16,120 bases of DNA from Pavlovales sp. CCMP2436 (GCA_026770615.1 MU631688.1:53116-69235); one strand, 5' to 3'; shown: positions 9,001-16,120, numbered from the stretch's first letter. The notes: generated by a model not told the origin, from the sequence alone. Numbers and translations: made by a program.

Positions 9001-12000
9001 TGTTATCGTTCATACATGCTGCCTGATTTGGTCCGAAGCGTGGCTGCCCGTACTTTGCTTGCGCTTCGATTTGCCAAACGTTACTGATTTGCGCGTGGTC
9101 AAGGTTGTTGCCCATAGAGTCACCTGCATTCTCCGGTCTGCGTAGCCTTAACTCCTCCTGGATGTCCTGTGCGAGACGGCGGGATGCGTGATGGCCGCTT
9201 TTCATAGTGCCATGCCTGCCTCCCAGCTGACCGTCCTCCCTGCGCTTCTTAGCACGGCCGTAGGGTAGGTAGTTTACACTTGCGGCGGGTTAGGCACTTC
9301 GTATGCTTGCGGGGGTTAGGTTTAAACTTGCCAGTAGCGTTCTCAAGTTGCCAGCCGGTTCGCTTCGTTGCTCTAGAAAATAGATACATAACGGACTGAC
9401 GCCTTGAATCCCGTCAGTAAAATGCAACGTGTTTGGGCTCCCCGGCCACCGACCTACCTGAATCACAACCGGCCTTACTAAGCACTGACCCTGTTCACCC
9501 TAGCCCCGACCCTTCCCTCGCCTGTTAGGTGGTCGTTGCCCACAACGATCGGCTCAGCCTCGAGAGCGTGATTGGCGTGCAAGATCCGTGGGAGGTGCAA
9601 CTCTGTGAGGCTCGTCGTCGCGTCGCCAAGATGGCTGCGCGGAAGGTGTGTAAATACCTATAAAAACGGCTGGTCCCGGAATCGGTCTCCTGGACTACCA
9701 GTGGTGTAAGTTTCTAGTTAAATGTTCATCCAGGGGCAAAACACTCAGATCCAGGTATCCACCCCGGGCACACGGATACCGTCCCAACCACTGAGTCTGA
9801 TCAGACACACGACAATGGACAATTGACGACTCTCGGTTGGTGCGCTGACCGACTTCCACTGCATCTCCCCCGCCTTCTGGAAATGCGGCCCGTCTGCGAG
9901 CGCGGCACACCTTCGCAAATCAAAAATATTACTTCATCACTAGCCTATATCACATACTGTAATTGCAATTCTTGCCCCGGGGACAAAAAAACAAATATAC
10001 GCGGCTAGTACAGAACGCACTATGAGCCTAGGACCTTAACCATCTTCACCTAGCTTCGGGGCTGCGTCGCCTGCTCCCAACGACTCATTACTAAGTCTTC
10101 TCCCCTACCCCCCCCTCCCCCCTTCCCACCCATCTCCCCTCCCCTCTTCCCCCCGACCAGCCATTCGAGTCCGCCGACGCGCCATTCAGCAGCGCGCGGA
10201 TGGCGGGCGTGCTGCTGCTCAAGTGCGTTCAGTATTTAAATATCTATAAAAACGTCTGGCCCCGGAAACGGTCTCCCGGGCTCCCAGTGGTGCAGCAACA
10301 ACACACTGTTAGCCTAGCACCTTCCCCGAACACACGGATACCGTCATCATCCCCTTGTCATTCTCTATGAATCACCCCCTCCCCCCCTGCTTGCCGATTC
10401 TTCTACTGTAGTTCGCCTCGAAGTGTAGTCAGTGTATTCATAAGTGAATAAATAGACATTTGATCTATGATCGTGCTGCTGTTCAAGTGCGCGCTACTGT
10501 TTGCACCTAATACCACTGCTCGCTCACTGCTCCGTGCTCAGCCCGTTCGTCCCCCTCCCTACCCTATCCCCCCTACCGCATCCCTCCTATTGACTAGATC
10601 GCACTACCGTTCTCGCTTCCGTTGTATGTGCTATATTAACTCTCTGAATCATTTTCATTCATTTGCATAGGTTGCACTACTGTCCTCCCTTACCCCATCC
10701 CCCCACCCCCTCCTTAATTCCACTTCTATTAGATCACACTACCGTTCTCGCTTCCGCGCTCGCGAGTGGCACCCTCGCTACATTGTACTTGACGACGACC
10801 AGTTCAAGGTATGTAAATATCTATAAAAACGTCCGGCCCCGTAAACGGTCGCCCAGTCTCCCAGTAGTGCAGCAACAACACTGTTAATCTAGGACCGATT
10901 CTGTGCACACAGATAGCGTCATCATCCCCTCGTCGTCATCTGAGATTGCCCCCCCCCCCCCCCCTGCCCTCCCCACCACCTCCCTCCTGCTTGCCATTAT
11001 TGCTCTACTGTTCTCGAGTCCCAGGTATAGCCATTCATATTAATGAAATAATAACAATTTAACAATAGTAACCATCTTATCCAATTAAGGTATATCGTAA
11101 TCGACGATGACCCACCCTAAGGCATGCCATCTTTTTGGTAATAATTCCAGTGATTATTATTACAACTAAAACTTTTTCTATATCCGTGCTAACCGGATTT
11201 CCCTCCCCTCACTCATCCCATCCCCATTAAATCCATGTCCATGTCTATTTCCATCTCCATTTCCAATCCCCAACCCCAATCCCAATTCCATCAGCCGCGT
11301 CGCTACATGTACACGGAGAAGGATTACAACTATAAATAAACCAGCGCTTCCCCCTCCCCCTCCCCTCCCCCTCCCGTCTCACCCCCTACTCCCCCATTCC
11401 CATTCCCAACTCACATCTCGAAGCCGCTTCGCTACATGCACACGGACAAGGAGGGCAAGCCACACACGAGCCGTGAGGCTAACGTGATCGATTTGTTCCG
11501 CGCAGAGGTACTGGCTCCGTGCCATATGCTTCTACCCCCATATAAAACTCTTACTGCCACGTGTCACAACGGAGTGAACTACTTACTTCTGCGACGGCAA
11601 AGCCTTCGCAAAAATGTCGCATAAATGGCACCGCCTTCTGTCGCACCATCACTGCCCTGTAACGCCCGTCACTGCCCTGTGCCACATCCGCCAGGCCATC
11701 TACTTCGTCAAGAAGGGAGTTGACTCGCACACCGAGCTACGCATCCAAATTGCGAACAATGGGCGCAAGTACCAGTTCGCCATGCCGCCTGACGCCGACT
11801 CCGCGGTGCTGCAGGTACGGGCCTGCAAAGAGGGTGGGTGGTTGAGGTCGGATTCCTACATCACGAACGCCCCTCCATCCCCCCCTAGTGTCCGCTCCCC
11901 TTCAGGTTAGGACTGACTGTCTATCACAACCCCCCCCCTATTTACCCACCGGCCACCACCAGCGTTGGCTTGACGAGCTGGTGGTCAAAGCTGCCGAGCT

Positions 12001-13549
12001 GCGCACCAAAACGGCGCCGACGGAGCTTGGCTACCACGAGCAGGTGATGATGATGATGATGATGATGGTCACTGGGCTGGTGCTCCCCTTGGTCGCTCAC
12101 TCCCTCAACCGCTCCCCTCCTTTCCCCCCAACACCCATAAATACCACGAGCAGACCGTCATGCCGCCTGACGCGCACGGTCATGAGTGGTTTAAGCCGCC
12201 GTCGAGTGTCTTGGGCAAGGTCGAATGGGCGAGTTCGGTGTGGCTCAAGGCGATGCTGTTCATCACAATCCCGAACGTGCACAACCCCAAGCACACCAAG
12301 TACTACATGCTCACGCTCGGGCTCTCGATGTGTTGGCTCGCTGGGCAGGTATCCCCCCCTCCCCCCTCCCTCAACCCCCCCCACCCCCCCACACACACAC
12401 ATAGGCTTATGTGATGACGATGTTTTTGCCTCAACTATCTCCAACCCCCACCTCACACTTACACCCAAGCTTATGTGATGACGATTTTTTGCATCAACTA
12501 CCCCCTCTCCCCCACCTCCACACCGCAGGCTTATGTCATGACGATCTGCCTAAACTACATCGGCTGCGCGTTGGGCATCTCTCAAATCGTGATGGTAAGT
12601 TATCTCAATAGCGCTGTCCGTCTCCGGTCTTTTCTTCTGCACCCACGCGCGCGCGCGCGCAAAAATAACAATAAAAGAAATGCCCTGACTGCCTGCCACC
12701 TGCCCTAACTTCGCTTTTCCGTAGGGCAACACTCTAGGCGCTATCGGCACCTCGTGGCCTAATCTTATCGCCAGCCTCGTCACTGCGAGGCAGGGTCTGT
12801 GCGCGCCTTGCACTTTCACTAAAATCACCAACGCTCCAGTCTCCCATCAACCTCGTTTCTCTTGCCTGATTCGCAACACCCGCTCTCCTGCCGCGTGCTG
12901 TTGGGTCTTAACACAGGGCGGGAATGTCGGTCTGCCAAGCTATCGGCGCGAATACCTTCAATGTGTTGGTACCACTCGGCTTTCTCTGGATGATCCAGGC
13001 GGCGGCCGGCCAATGTAAGAAATCCCCTTCCCCCCGCTTACCTACCCTCTCCATTCACCTCTCATTCCCTCACCCCCACCCACCCACCCATCTTCCAACC
13101 TGCAGCCTTGAAAAGCGTCCCAGTGGGCTAGCCCGGCTAGAAATCTTATCGGCATCACACACACATCACAATGCACACTACACCCGTACGAATATGATAT
13201 GATTGTGAAAGAACCAATACTCTTGATCCGCACAGGCCAATTCGGCAACCGCGGCCTTGTCGACGAGTGGTGCGGCGGCTGCTTCATGCCGATCGGGTTT
13301 CAGCCTTCCTGCCCCGCTGGCTCAAATACGGCCATCTTCGAAAACCCGGGCTCGATTTTAGGCACATGTTTCGTCACGTACATATGCCTCTCAGCCATCG
13401 TGTTCGTGCTCATTATCTTTAAGGGGCGCATCCCACGCTCCGCAGGAGTCGTCTTCATCGCTTGGTACTTGCTGTGGGTCGCCTACCAGCTCAGCGCCAG
13501 TTTCAACGCGGTCCGCACAATCATCGTCGACGGAAACATTTCCATCTGA
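6099..13549 (+). CDS. NCKX-type K+-dependent Na+/Ca2+ exchanger-like protein with PH domain in the cytosolic loop
   Basis: Eighteen exons: 6099-6489, 6565-6652, 6744-6858, 6967-7122, 7303-7487, 7723-7873, 8063-8134, 9529-9645, 10161-10231, 10733-10808, 11424-11507, 11695-11814, 11963-12043, 12154-12348, 12529-12594, 12725-12798, 12917-13014, 13236-13549. Phases agree and give 817 residues. Seen: signal-like MLLALAAAVAAAKGG; a lumenal part with three Cys and an NGT sequon; TM about 109-130; CDDFLVPALNVL and AGCNAPELF (Glu169) of alpha-1; GSAPFNLMVIIG; TM to about 271; loop about 272-590; PH domain about 439-553 (AGVLLLK, EWHPRYIVLDDDQF, YQFAMPPD, Trp544); alpha-2 with GTSWPN (Asn669) and GANTFN (Asn696); two C-terminal TMs. 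Family members exchange Na+ for Ca2+ (with K+) across membranes. Odd: both alpha-2 Asp are Asn. The start at 6099 has A at -3 and a signal peptide; ATG 6024 would add 25 residues. Least sure boundaries: 7487/7723 and 10231 (10222 is an alternative). Confidence 0.85.
6859..6966 (+). other. GC-AG intron, 108 bp, in frame and stop-free
   Basis: Reading straight through places about 36 Pro/Arg/Ser-rich residues inside a membrane helix of the alpha-1 region. Removing 6859-6966 (donor GCAAGC, acceptor CAAAAG) joins FNLM to VIIGAA, matching the family pattern FNILVxIG. All other donors called in this gene are GT. Retention would keep the frame. Confidence 0.75.
7123..7302 (+). other. C-rich intron with a 63-bp internal duplication
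   Basis: Donor GTATGC, acceptor CACGCAG. CGTCTATCCTATGACTATCC at 7186 recurs as CGTCTAGCCTATGACTACCC at 7249, each followed by a C run, so the unit is 63 bp. The unit does not resemble a flanking exon. Confidence 0.8.
8135..9528 (+). other. Longest intron of the exchanger gene (1394 bp)
   Basis: Donor GTGAGC after LAK, acceptor CTGTTAG before VVVAHNDRL; phase 0 on both sides. The other introns are 75-615 bp. It contains a roughly 200-codon open frame on the opposite strand (8693-9287), which suggests inserted DNA. No repeated ends were found. Confidence 0.65.
8693..9287 (-). CDS. Antisense intronic open frame, unrecognised
   Basis: About 200 codons are open on the - strand, from the stop near 9290 to the stop at 8693-8695; the first ATG is at 9205. 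The product is polar, with a basic start (YGRAKKRRED) and no motif I recognise. Such a length is unlikely by chance at this base composition, so it may be a nested gene or a mobile-element remnant. Shorter frames on the + strand (8778-9145) overlap it and are taken as shadows. No promoter or splice evidence supports expression. Confidence 0.25.
9646..10004 (+). mobile_element. Introner-like element I (long copy) filling the intron after exon 8
   Basis: The intron 9646-10160 starts GTGTGTAAATACCTATAAAA directly after the exon end AAG. Its first ~60 bp match the starts of the next two introns (10232 and 10809). From about 9705 on it matches the intergenic repeats at 2885-3222 and 14838-15070, so it joins the two halves of the family. 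After 10004 come about 85 unique bases, then a C-rich tract and the acceptor at 10160. Confidence 0.7.
10208..10491 (+). repeat. Exon-end direct repeat flanking introner II
   Basis: CGTGCTGCTGCTCAAGTGCG at 10208-10227 (end of exon 9) recurs at 10472-10491 with one difference. Between the copies lies element II. This looks like a long target-site duplication, or a duplication made when the element inserted. Confidence 0.75.
10232..10420 (+). mobile_element. Introner-like element II at the 5' splice site after exon 9
   Basis: It starts GTATTTAAATATCTATAAAA at 10232. Over about 190 bp it matches element III (10809-11020): CCCGGAAACGGTC..., CCCAGTGGTGCAGCAACAAC, CTGTTA, CACACGGATACCGTCATCAT, a C run and CTGCTTGCC. 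Homology to I and III begins exactly at the GT, which favours exon 9 ending at 10231 over the alternative GT at 10223. Confidence 0.7.
10595..10756 (+). repeat. Duplicated acceptor plus exon-10 start
   Basis: TAG followed by ATCRCACTACCGTTCTCGC occurs at 10595-10621 and at 10730-10756, 26 of 27 bases identical, each after a C-rich tract. The second is the used acceptor, leading into EWHPRYIVL. The first runs into a frame that ends at a stop. A weaker third copy (TAGGTTGCACTACTG) lies near 10668. Confidence 0.8.
10779..11126 (+). repeat. Exon-10 end and its decayed copy flanking introner III
   Basis: Exon 10 ends TACATTGTACTTGACGACGA... (10779-10808, coding YIVLDDDQFK). At 11091-11126 TATATCGTAATCGACGATGA... 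codes YIVIDDD before a stop, and the similarity runs into the GGYATG at the donor. It matches at about three quarters of positions, with the protein pattern better kept than the bases. Confidence 0.6.
10809..11020 (+). mobile_element. Introner-like element III at the 5' splice site after exon 10
   Basis: The intron 10809-11423 opens GTATGTAAATATCTATAAAA directly after exon-end TTCAAG. It matches element II for about 190 bp and element I for the first ~60 bp, then shares CACACRGATASCGTC with all copies. Confidence 0.7.
11293..11452 (+). repeat. Duplicated acceptor plus exon-11 start
   Basis: CCGCGTCGCTACATGTACAC at 11295 and CCGCTTCGCTACATGCACAC at 11424 agree at 26 of 29 positions through AAGGA; each follows an AG and a C-rich stretch. 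The upstream copy codes PRRYMYTEKDYNYK then stops; the real exon codes PLRYMHTDKEGK. Offset 129 bp. Confidence 0.8.
12032..12153 (+). repeat. Intron 13 bounded by a perfect 12-bp direct repeat
   Basis: TACCACGAGCAG ends exon 13 (12032-12043) and recurs at 12142-12153 directly before exon 14. The intron (12044-12153, 110 bp, donor GTGATG with ATG repeats) thus lies between copies of the same exon sequence. Splicing out one copy restores YHEQ joined to TVMPPD. Confidence 0.8.
12403..12558 (+). repeat. Triplicated acceptor plus exon-15 start
   Basis: AG followed by GCTTATGTSATGACGAT occurs with exon-like starts at 12405, 12469 and 12529 (offsets 64 and 60). All three code AYVMT. The last leads into the conserved AYVMTICLNYIGCALG. 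Using the middle acceptor would add 20 codons in frame with no stop; using the first shifts the frame. Confidence 0.85.
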
Positions 13550-13856
13550 GCAAAATTTGCTGGACGGCATCCATGTGTCCTGAAGAGGTCCCTTGACTCG
13601 AGTGTTTATCAACGCTGGGTCCGGTGGAGAACTATTATATAACATCAGGGGACGGACGGTTTTTTTAGATATTTACACAGGGTTTCGCGTGCAATGACAA
13701 GTATGAAAATTCAGCTGCAATTATCAGCTTCTTGTGGCAAATTTGATCGAAATTACGTAAACTAAATCTAGCTTAGATGTGTTTACTGGGTGCGTGTGTG
13801 CTCGATTTTTTTAGCAGCCTGGCTACTCCTAGTGGTAAAGTCTGCAGATGCAATAT
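13550..13856. other. 3' flank of the exchanger gene
   Basis: No canonical AATAAA close to the stop. The stretch is AT-richer than the gene and contains no credible open frame. TAGTGGTAAAG near 13830 is faintly like a tRNA-type A box, without a convincing B box. Confidence 0.35.
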
Positions 13857-14273
13857 ACACGGCTAAACCCCTGAGACGGATCCTATTTAAACCTATTCAA
13901 TAGGCAATGTACACGCTTTTGCCATTTCCTCTAGTTCGTTCTCCGGAGCTGAGTCTTAGAGGGTATGGTCTCAACAGGCAATGAAAGAGCCCCATCCCAC
14001 CAGAACCTCCTCAATAACTAATGAAATATTACTAATTAAATGCAGTATTAAATTTCGTAATTTTTCAACAGTGAATTCACCAGGTCATAATAGGCCACCG
14101 GGAGGTCGCATTGTCAATCTGATTGAATCCTGGCTATCCACATGTCGTGGCGTCCACGGCAATGCGCGGTGATCCTGGATGTCCGACGCACGGTGCGTAG
14201 CTACAGCGTGCTGAACGCAGCCTATGAAATAGGCCAAAAAGCTGGTTAAATAGGCTCAGGGGTCTAGCCGTAC
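13857..14273. mobile_element. Fold-back (MITE-like) element with ~50-bp inverted arms
   Basis: CGGCTAAACCCCTGAG near 13860 and CCTATTCAATAGGC to 13904 are matched in reverse complement by GCCTATGAAATAGG (from 14220) and CTCAGGGGTCTAGCCG (to 14270), 15/16 and about 12/14 identities, with CCTATTTAA between them on both sides. The interior has no supportable gene. Confidence 0.6.
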
Positions 14274-14454
14274 AGGGGGTTGCGGGCAATAAGTTGTCGT
14301 AACGTTTAAAACTTGAGCCACTTTTTTAGTGCCCTTCAATAATAGTACTTTGCACAATGTTTAACCACTAACTGTGCATACTTTACGCTTAGCTCAGCTG
14401 ATATGAGCCTCCGTGCAAAATTCGCTCTTATTCTTATTGCTCGCGACTCCTGTA
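14271..14454. repeat. MITE-like pair, copy 1, ends in inverted GGGCAATAAG motif
   Basis: TACAGGGGGTTGCGGGCAAT (14271-) is roughly the reverse complement of 14431-14454 (ATTGCTCGCGACTCCTGTA at its core). It is about 184 bp long, and the ends are related to the copy at 14667-14836 but more diverged. Confidence 0.5.
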
Positions 14455-14666
14455 TATACCTCCCGTCGGCGCTGGCTGCGAGTAGGCTTGACGACGCCTG
14501 CAAACGCGCACATGCTGCCGCCCAACCACGCAATCTCAGATGCCGCTGTACACTAGCAAATTGTATTACTGATAGGGATCCAAGCTGGTGTCTGACTGTC
14601 CTGAAAGTTGTGCTGGTCTAAGCGCTGCGTCGCCCATTGCCTGCTGCGTACCTTAGTCGGCTGCAA

Positions 14667-14836
14667 TACAGGGGATCGCGGGCAATAAGAACGGCGGGTT
14701 TTGAGGCTGAGGCTGAGTTTCTTAGCAAATTACATACAAACAATAGTTAAATTTTGGTTAAAATTACCATTGAAGGGCTAAAAAACGAGGTTCAGTTTCT
14801 TAACACGACGGTTTCTTATTGCTCGCGATCCCCTGT
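14667..14836. mobile_element. MITE-like element, copy 2, 24-bp terminal inverted repeats
   Basis: ACAGGGGATCGCGGGCAATA (14668-14691 in full) is the reverse complement of 14813-14836 at 23 of 24 positions. The 169-bp unit is AT-rich inside and has no gene. Its right end directly abuts the dispersed repeat at 14838. Confidence 0.7.
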
Positions 14837-14837
14837 G

Positions 14838-15070
14838 TGTAAATTTCTAGTTATACGTCTGCCCCCGAATGGTTCTGAAACCCGAACTAGAGCGTTGAAA
14901 AACATTCGGATCCGGGGAACTTTCCGAGCACACCGGATACCGTCCTCACCGCTGAGTCTGATCAACAAAACGACAATTAACGCCGCTCGACTAATTTGCT
15001 GCTGACCGAACTCCTCTGCATCTCGAGCACTCGAGCTGCCGCACGCCTGCGCACGCGACAATCCTGTAGC
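14838..15070 (+). repeat. Dispersed repeat family, third long copy
   Basis: In the same order as 2885-3222: GTAAATTTCTAGTTATACGT, GCCCCCGAA, CATTCGGATCC, GAGCACACCGGATACCGTCC, CACCGCTGAGTCTGATCA, then CTGACCGAAC and the TGCGCACGCG end. It is more diverged and shorter than the other two, and shares CTGAGTCTGATCA with the intronic copy (9790s). Confidence 0.65.
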
Positions 15071-15325
15071 GCCATAGCACAGACAACTATACTCCATGTA
15101 TATATATCAAAATGGCATATTCTCGTGGTCAAACATAAATGCATACTTACAAACGCAGCCAAGCCGCGGTCCAAACCAGATATTGCAGACCACAGGCGCA
15201 ATAAATTTACAAATTTTATCATACAAACAACAGGGGTGAAATCCGAATTAGTGGCCAGTCCGGGGGAAAATTGCGATCCGGTGAATATCCTGCTCCGAAG
15301 CAACTCGCGAAACGGGTTGGGCTCA
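15071..15325. other. No gene seen
   Basis: Open frames at 14977-15462 on both strands overlap one another and cross the repeat copy; none shows a domain. The DNA looks like unique intergenic sequence. Confidence 0.35.
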
Positions 15326-15422
15326 GAGGAGTTAATGGCAGATTCGTGAATGGGGCGCCGCCCTATGCACGAATATGTCTGACTAACTCCTGCCCCAATA
15401 ACGAATCTTCCACTAACTCCCC
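15326..15422. repeat. Imperfect 30-bp inverted repeat
   Basis: GAGGAGTTAATGGCAGATTC... (15326-15355) pairs with 15393-15422 at 25 of 30 positions across a 37-base loop. Confidence 0.65.
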
Positions 15423-15866
15423 TGGGCCCCTCCGGGAAGCATGCCTTTCTTTTCACTTCCAAGCTTTAAGAATCGGACATTTTACTTACCTTTAGCACGT
15501 TGTCGACCCCAGAGGCACACGAGAGGCACACAAGGTGGGCTCCGACCGTCGAGGAGGGCTCTATTTAACAACAGCTATCGAGCTCAAGACTTAGCGCGCA
15601 CGGGCGAACGACGTCTACTTCTTTGTCCCGGCCATAGCTTTCCCCCTCCGCAGTGCAGAATTGCGTCACTAATTCGGATTTCGACCAAAAATGGTATTAT
15701 AACAACAGCTTTGCATAGGATAATCGTTTAGCTCATGTCCCACCGAGCACGGAAAATACTTATATTTTTTGATTATCGCCGCTCAGTAGTATGCAATCAG
15801 ATCCACTCGGATTAATAGCGGAAAAGATAGTTACTTAAGTATTTCAGACGCCAACCCAAGTATTTC
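15423..15866. other. No gene seen
   Basis: Contains a short direct repeat, GAGGCACAC twice near 15511 and 15521. The remaining open frames are short and unsupported. Confidence 0.35.
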
Positions 15867-15990
15867 AACTTGGCTTGCAGGCTGAAAGAACTTGGCTTGC
15901 CGCCCGCCCACTGCGCCACGCGGAGGGCAGTGGGAACTTGGCCTGCGGAGCGCTATGGCGCAGTGGACGATGGCGGAAGCTTGGCCGGCG
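15867..15990. repeat. Degenerate AACTTGGCTTGC repeats
   Basis: AACTTGGCTTGC occurs at 15867 and 15889, AACTTGGCCTGC at 15935 and AGCTTGGCCGGC at 15978. An 11-bp inverted pair, CCACTGCGCCA (15908-) and TGGCGCAGTGG (15956-), lies within. Confidence 0.6.
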
Positions 15991-16120
15991 GCAGCGGTGG
16001 ATGGCGCGGAGGGCGGTCGCGGAGATTGGTCGGCGGCAGCTGTGGAGGGCGCACAGGGCGAGGACGAGGGCGCGGATGGCGCTCGCTCGGCAACAGTGGC
16101 GGAGGGCTCTGCTCGTCCAG
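15955..16120 (+). CDS. Possible 5' end of a gene running off the window, low complexity
   Basis: From ATG 15955 the frame is open to the window end (55 codons). The product would be Ala/Gly/Glu-rich with a loose internal repeat (EAWPAAAVDGAEGG then DWSAAAVEGAQGED). The GC-rich repetitive DNA would be open by composition alone, so this is weak. Confidence 0.2.
   Translation, partial: MAQWTMAEAWPAAAVDGAEGGRGDWSAAAVEGAQGEDEGADGARSATVAEGSARP

Noticed and set aside
9090..9125. A decayed copy of the exon-8 start (GTTGTTGCCCATA) in the long intron
   Set aside because: About 11 of 13 bases match, and it lacks the C-rich tract and acceptor that accompany the other duplicated exon starts.
10040..10085. 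Exon-8 end copy flanking introner I
   Set aside because: Only GCGTCGCC and nearby bases agree, too little to claim a target duplication like those at introners II and III.
11570..11625. A decayed copy of the exon-12 start inside intron 11
   Set aside because: Only CTACTT and a few scattered bases agree; not above chance, unlike the clear copies for exons 10, 11 and 15.
13825..13945. tRNA or tRNA-derived SINE start (TAGTGGTAAAG near 13830, GTTCGTTCTCC near 13936)
   Set aside because: The A-box and B-box likenesses are weak and about 100 bases apart, and no cloverleaf can be drawn.
1..16120. CRISPR array, bacterial operon or phage features
   Set aside because: No regular spacer array, no ribosome binding sites and clear spliceosomal introns.

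Overview
This is nuclear DNA of a unicellular eukaryote, most likely a microalga or other protist. The evidence is genes split by many short spliceosomal introns (mostly 75-600 bp) with GT-AG or GC-AG ends, very C-rich tracts before the acceptors, frequent microsatellites, and a retroelement relic. There is no sign of bacterial gene organisation. The species cannot be fixed from sequence alone; a haptophyte- or stramenopile-like alga is only a guess.

Layout. (1) 84-512, + strand: the last exons of a gene entering from the left, product not recognised. (2) About 520-2640: gene-poor, with two adjacent hairpins (671-776), a GC-rich element with AT-rich inverted ends (1189-1583) and a duplicated G-rich array (1899-2640) around a GCGCTCGGC block. 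(3) About 2640-5640: a decayed, 5'-truncated non-LTR-retrotransposon-like element on the - strand. It has an RNase H-like region, a Cys/His tail and a repeat-coded Pro-rich tail broken by five in-frame stops, and it is interrupted near its 3' end by a copy of a dispersed repeat. (4) 6099-13549, + strand: one gene of about 18 exons for an 817-residue NCKX-family cation/Ca2+ exchanger, with a pleckstrin-homology (PH) domain inside its large cytosolic loop. (5) 13550-16120: intergenic, packed with inverted repeats (MITE-like) and another copy of the dispersed repeat, ending in a GC-rich open stretch at the window edge.

The most striking part is the intron architecture of the exchanger gene. Three consecutive introns around the PH-domain exons (starting 9646, 10232 and 10809) begin with the same ~60-bp sequence exactly at the 5' splice site. 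This is the signature of introner-like elements, which create or replace introns by insertion. The insertion in two of them is followed by a second copy of the preceding exon end, as a target duplication would leave. A third intron (12044-12153) is bounded by a perfect 12-bp direct repeat. Independently, three exons have one or two decayed extra copies of 'acceptor plus exon start' just upstream. The longest introner copy shares its body with intergenic repeats at 2885-3222 and 14838-15070, so the intron sequence belongs to a dispersed family.

The exchanger is also unusual. It keeps the alpha-1 Glu but carries Asn at both alpha-2 positions (669 and 696) where NCKX proteins have the Asp residues used for Ca2+ and K+ binding. 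Their 27-residue spacing is the same as in human NCKX2. The gene may therefore encode an exchanger with altered ion dependence, coupled to membrane lipids through the PH domain; that function is inference.
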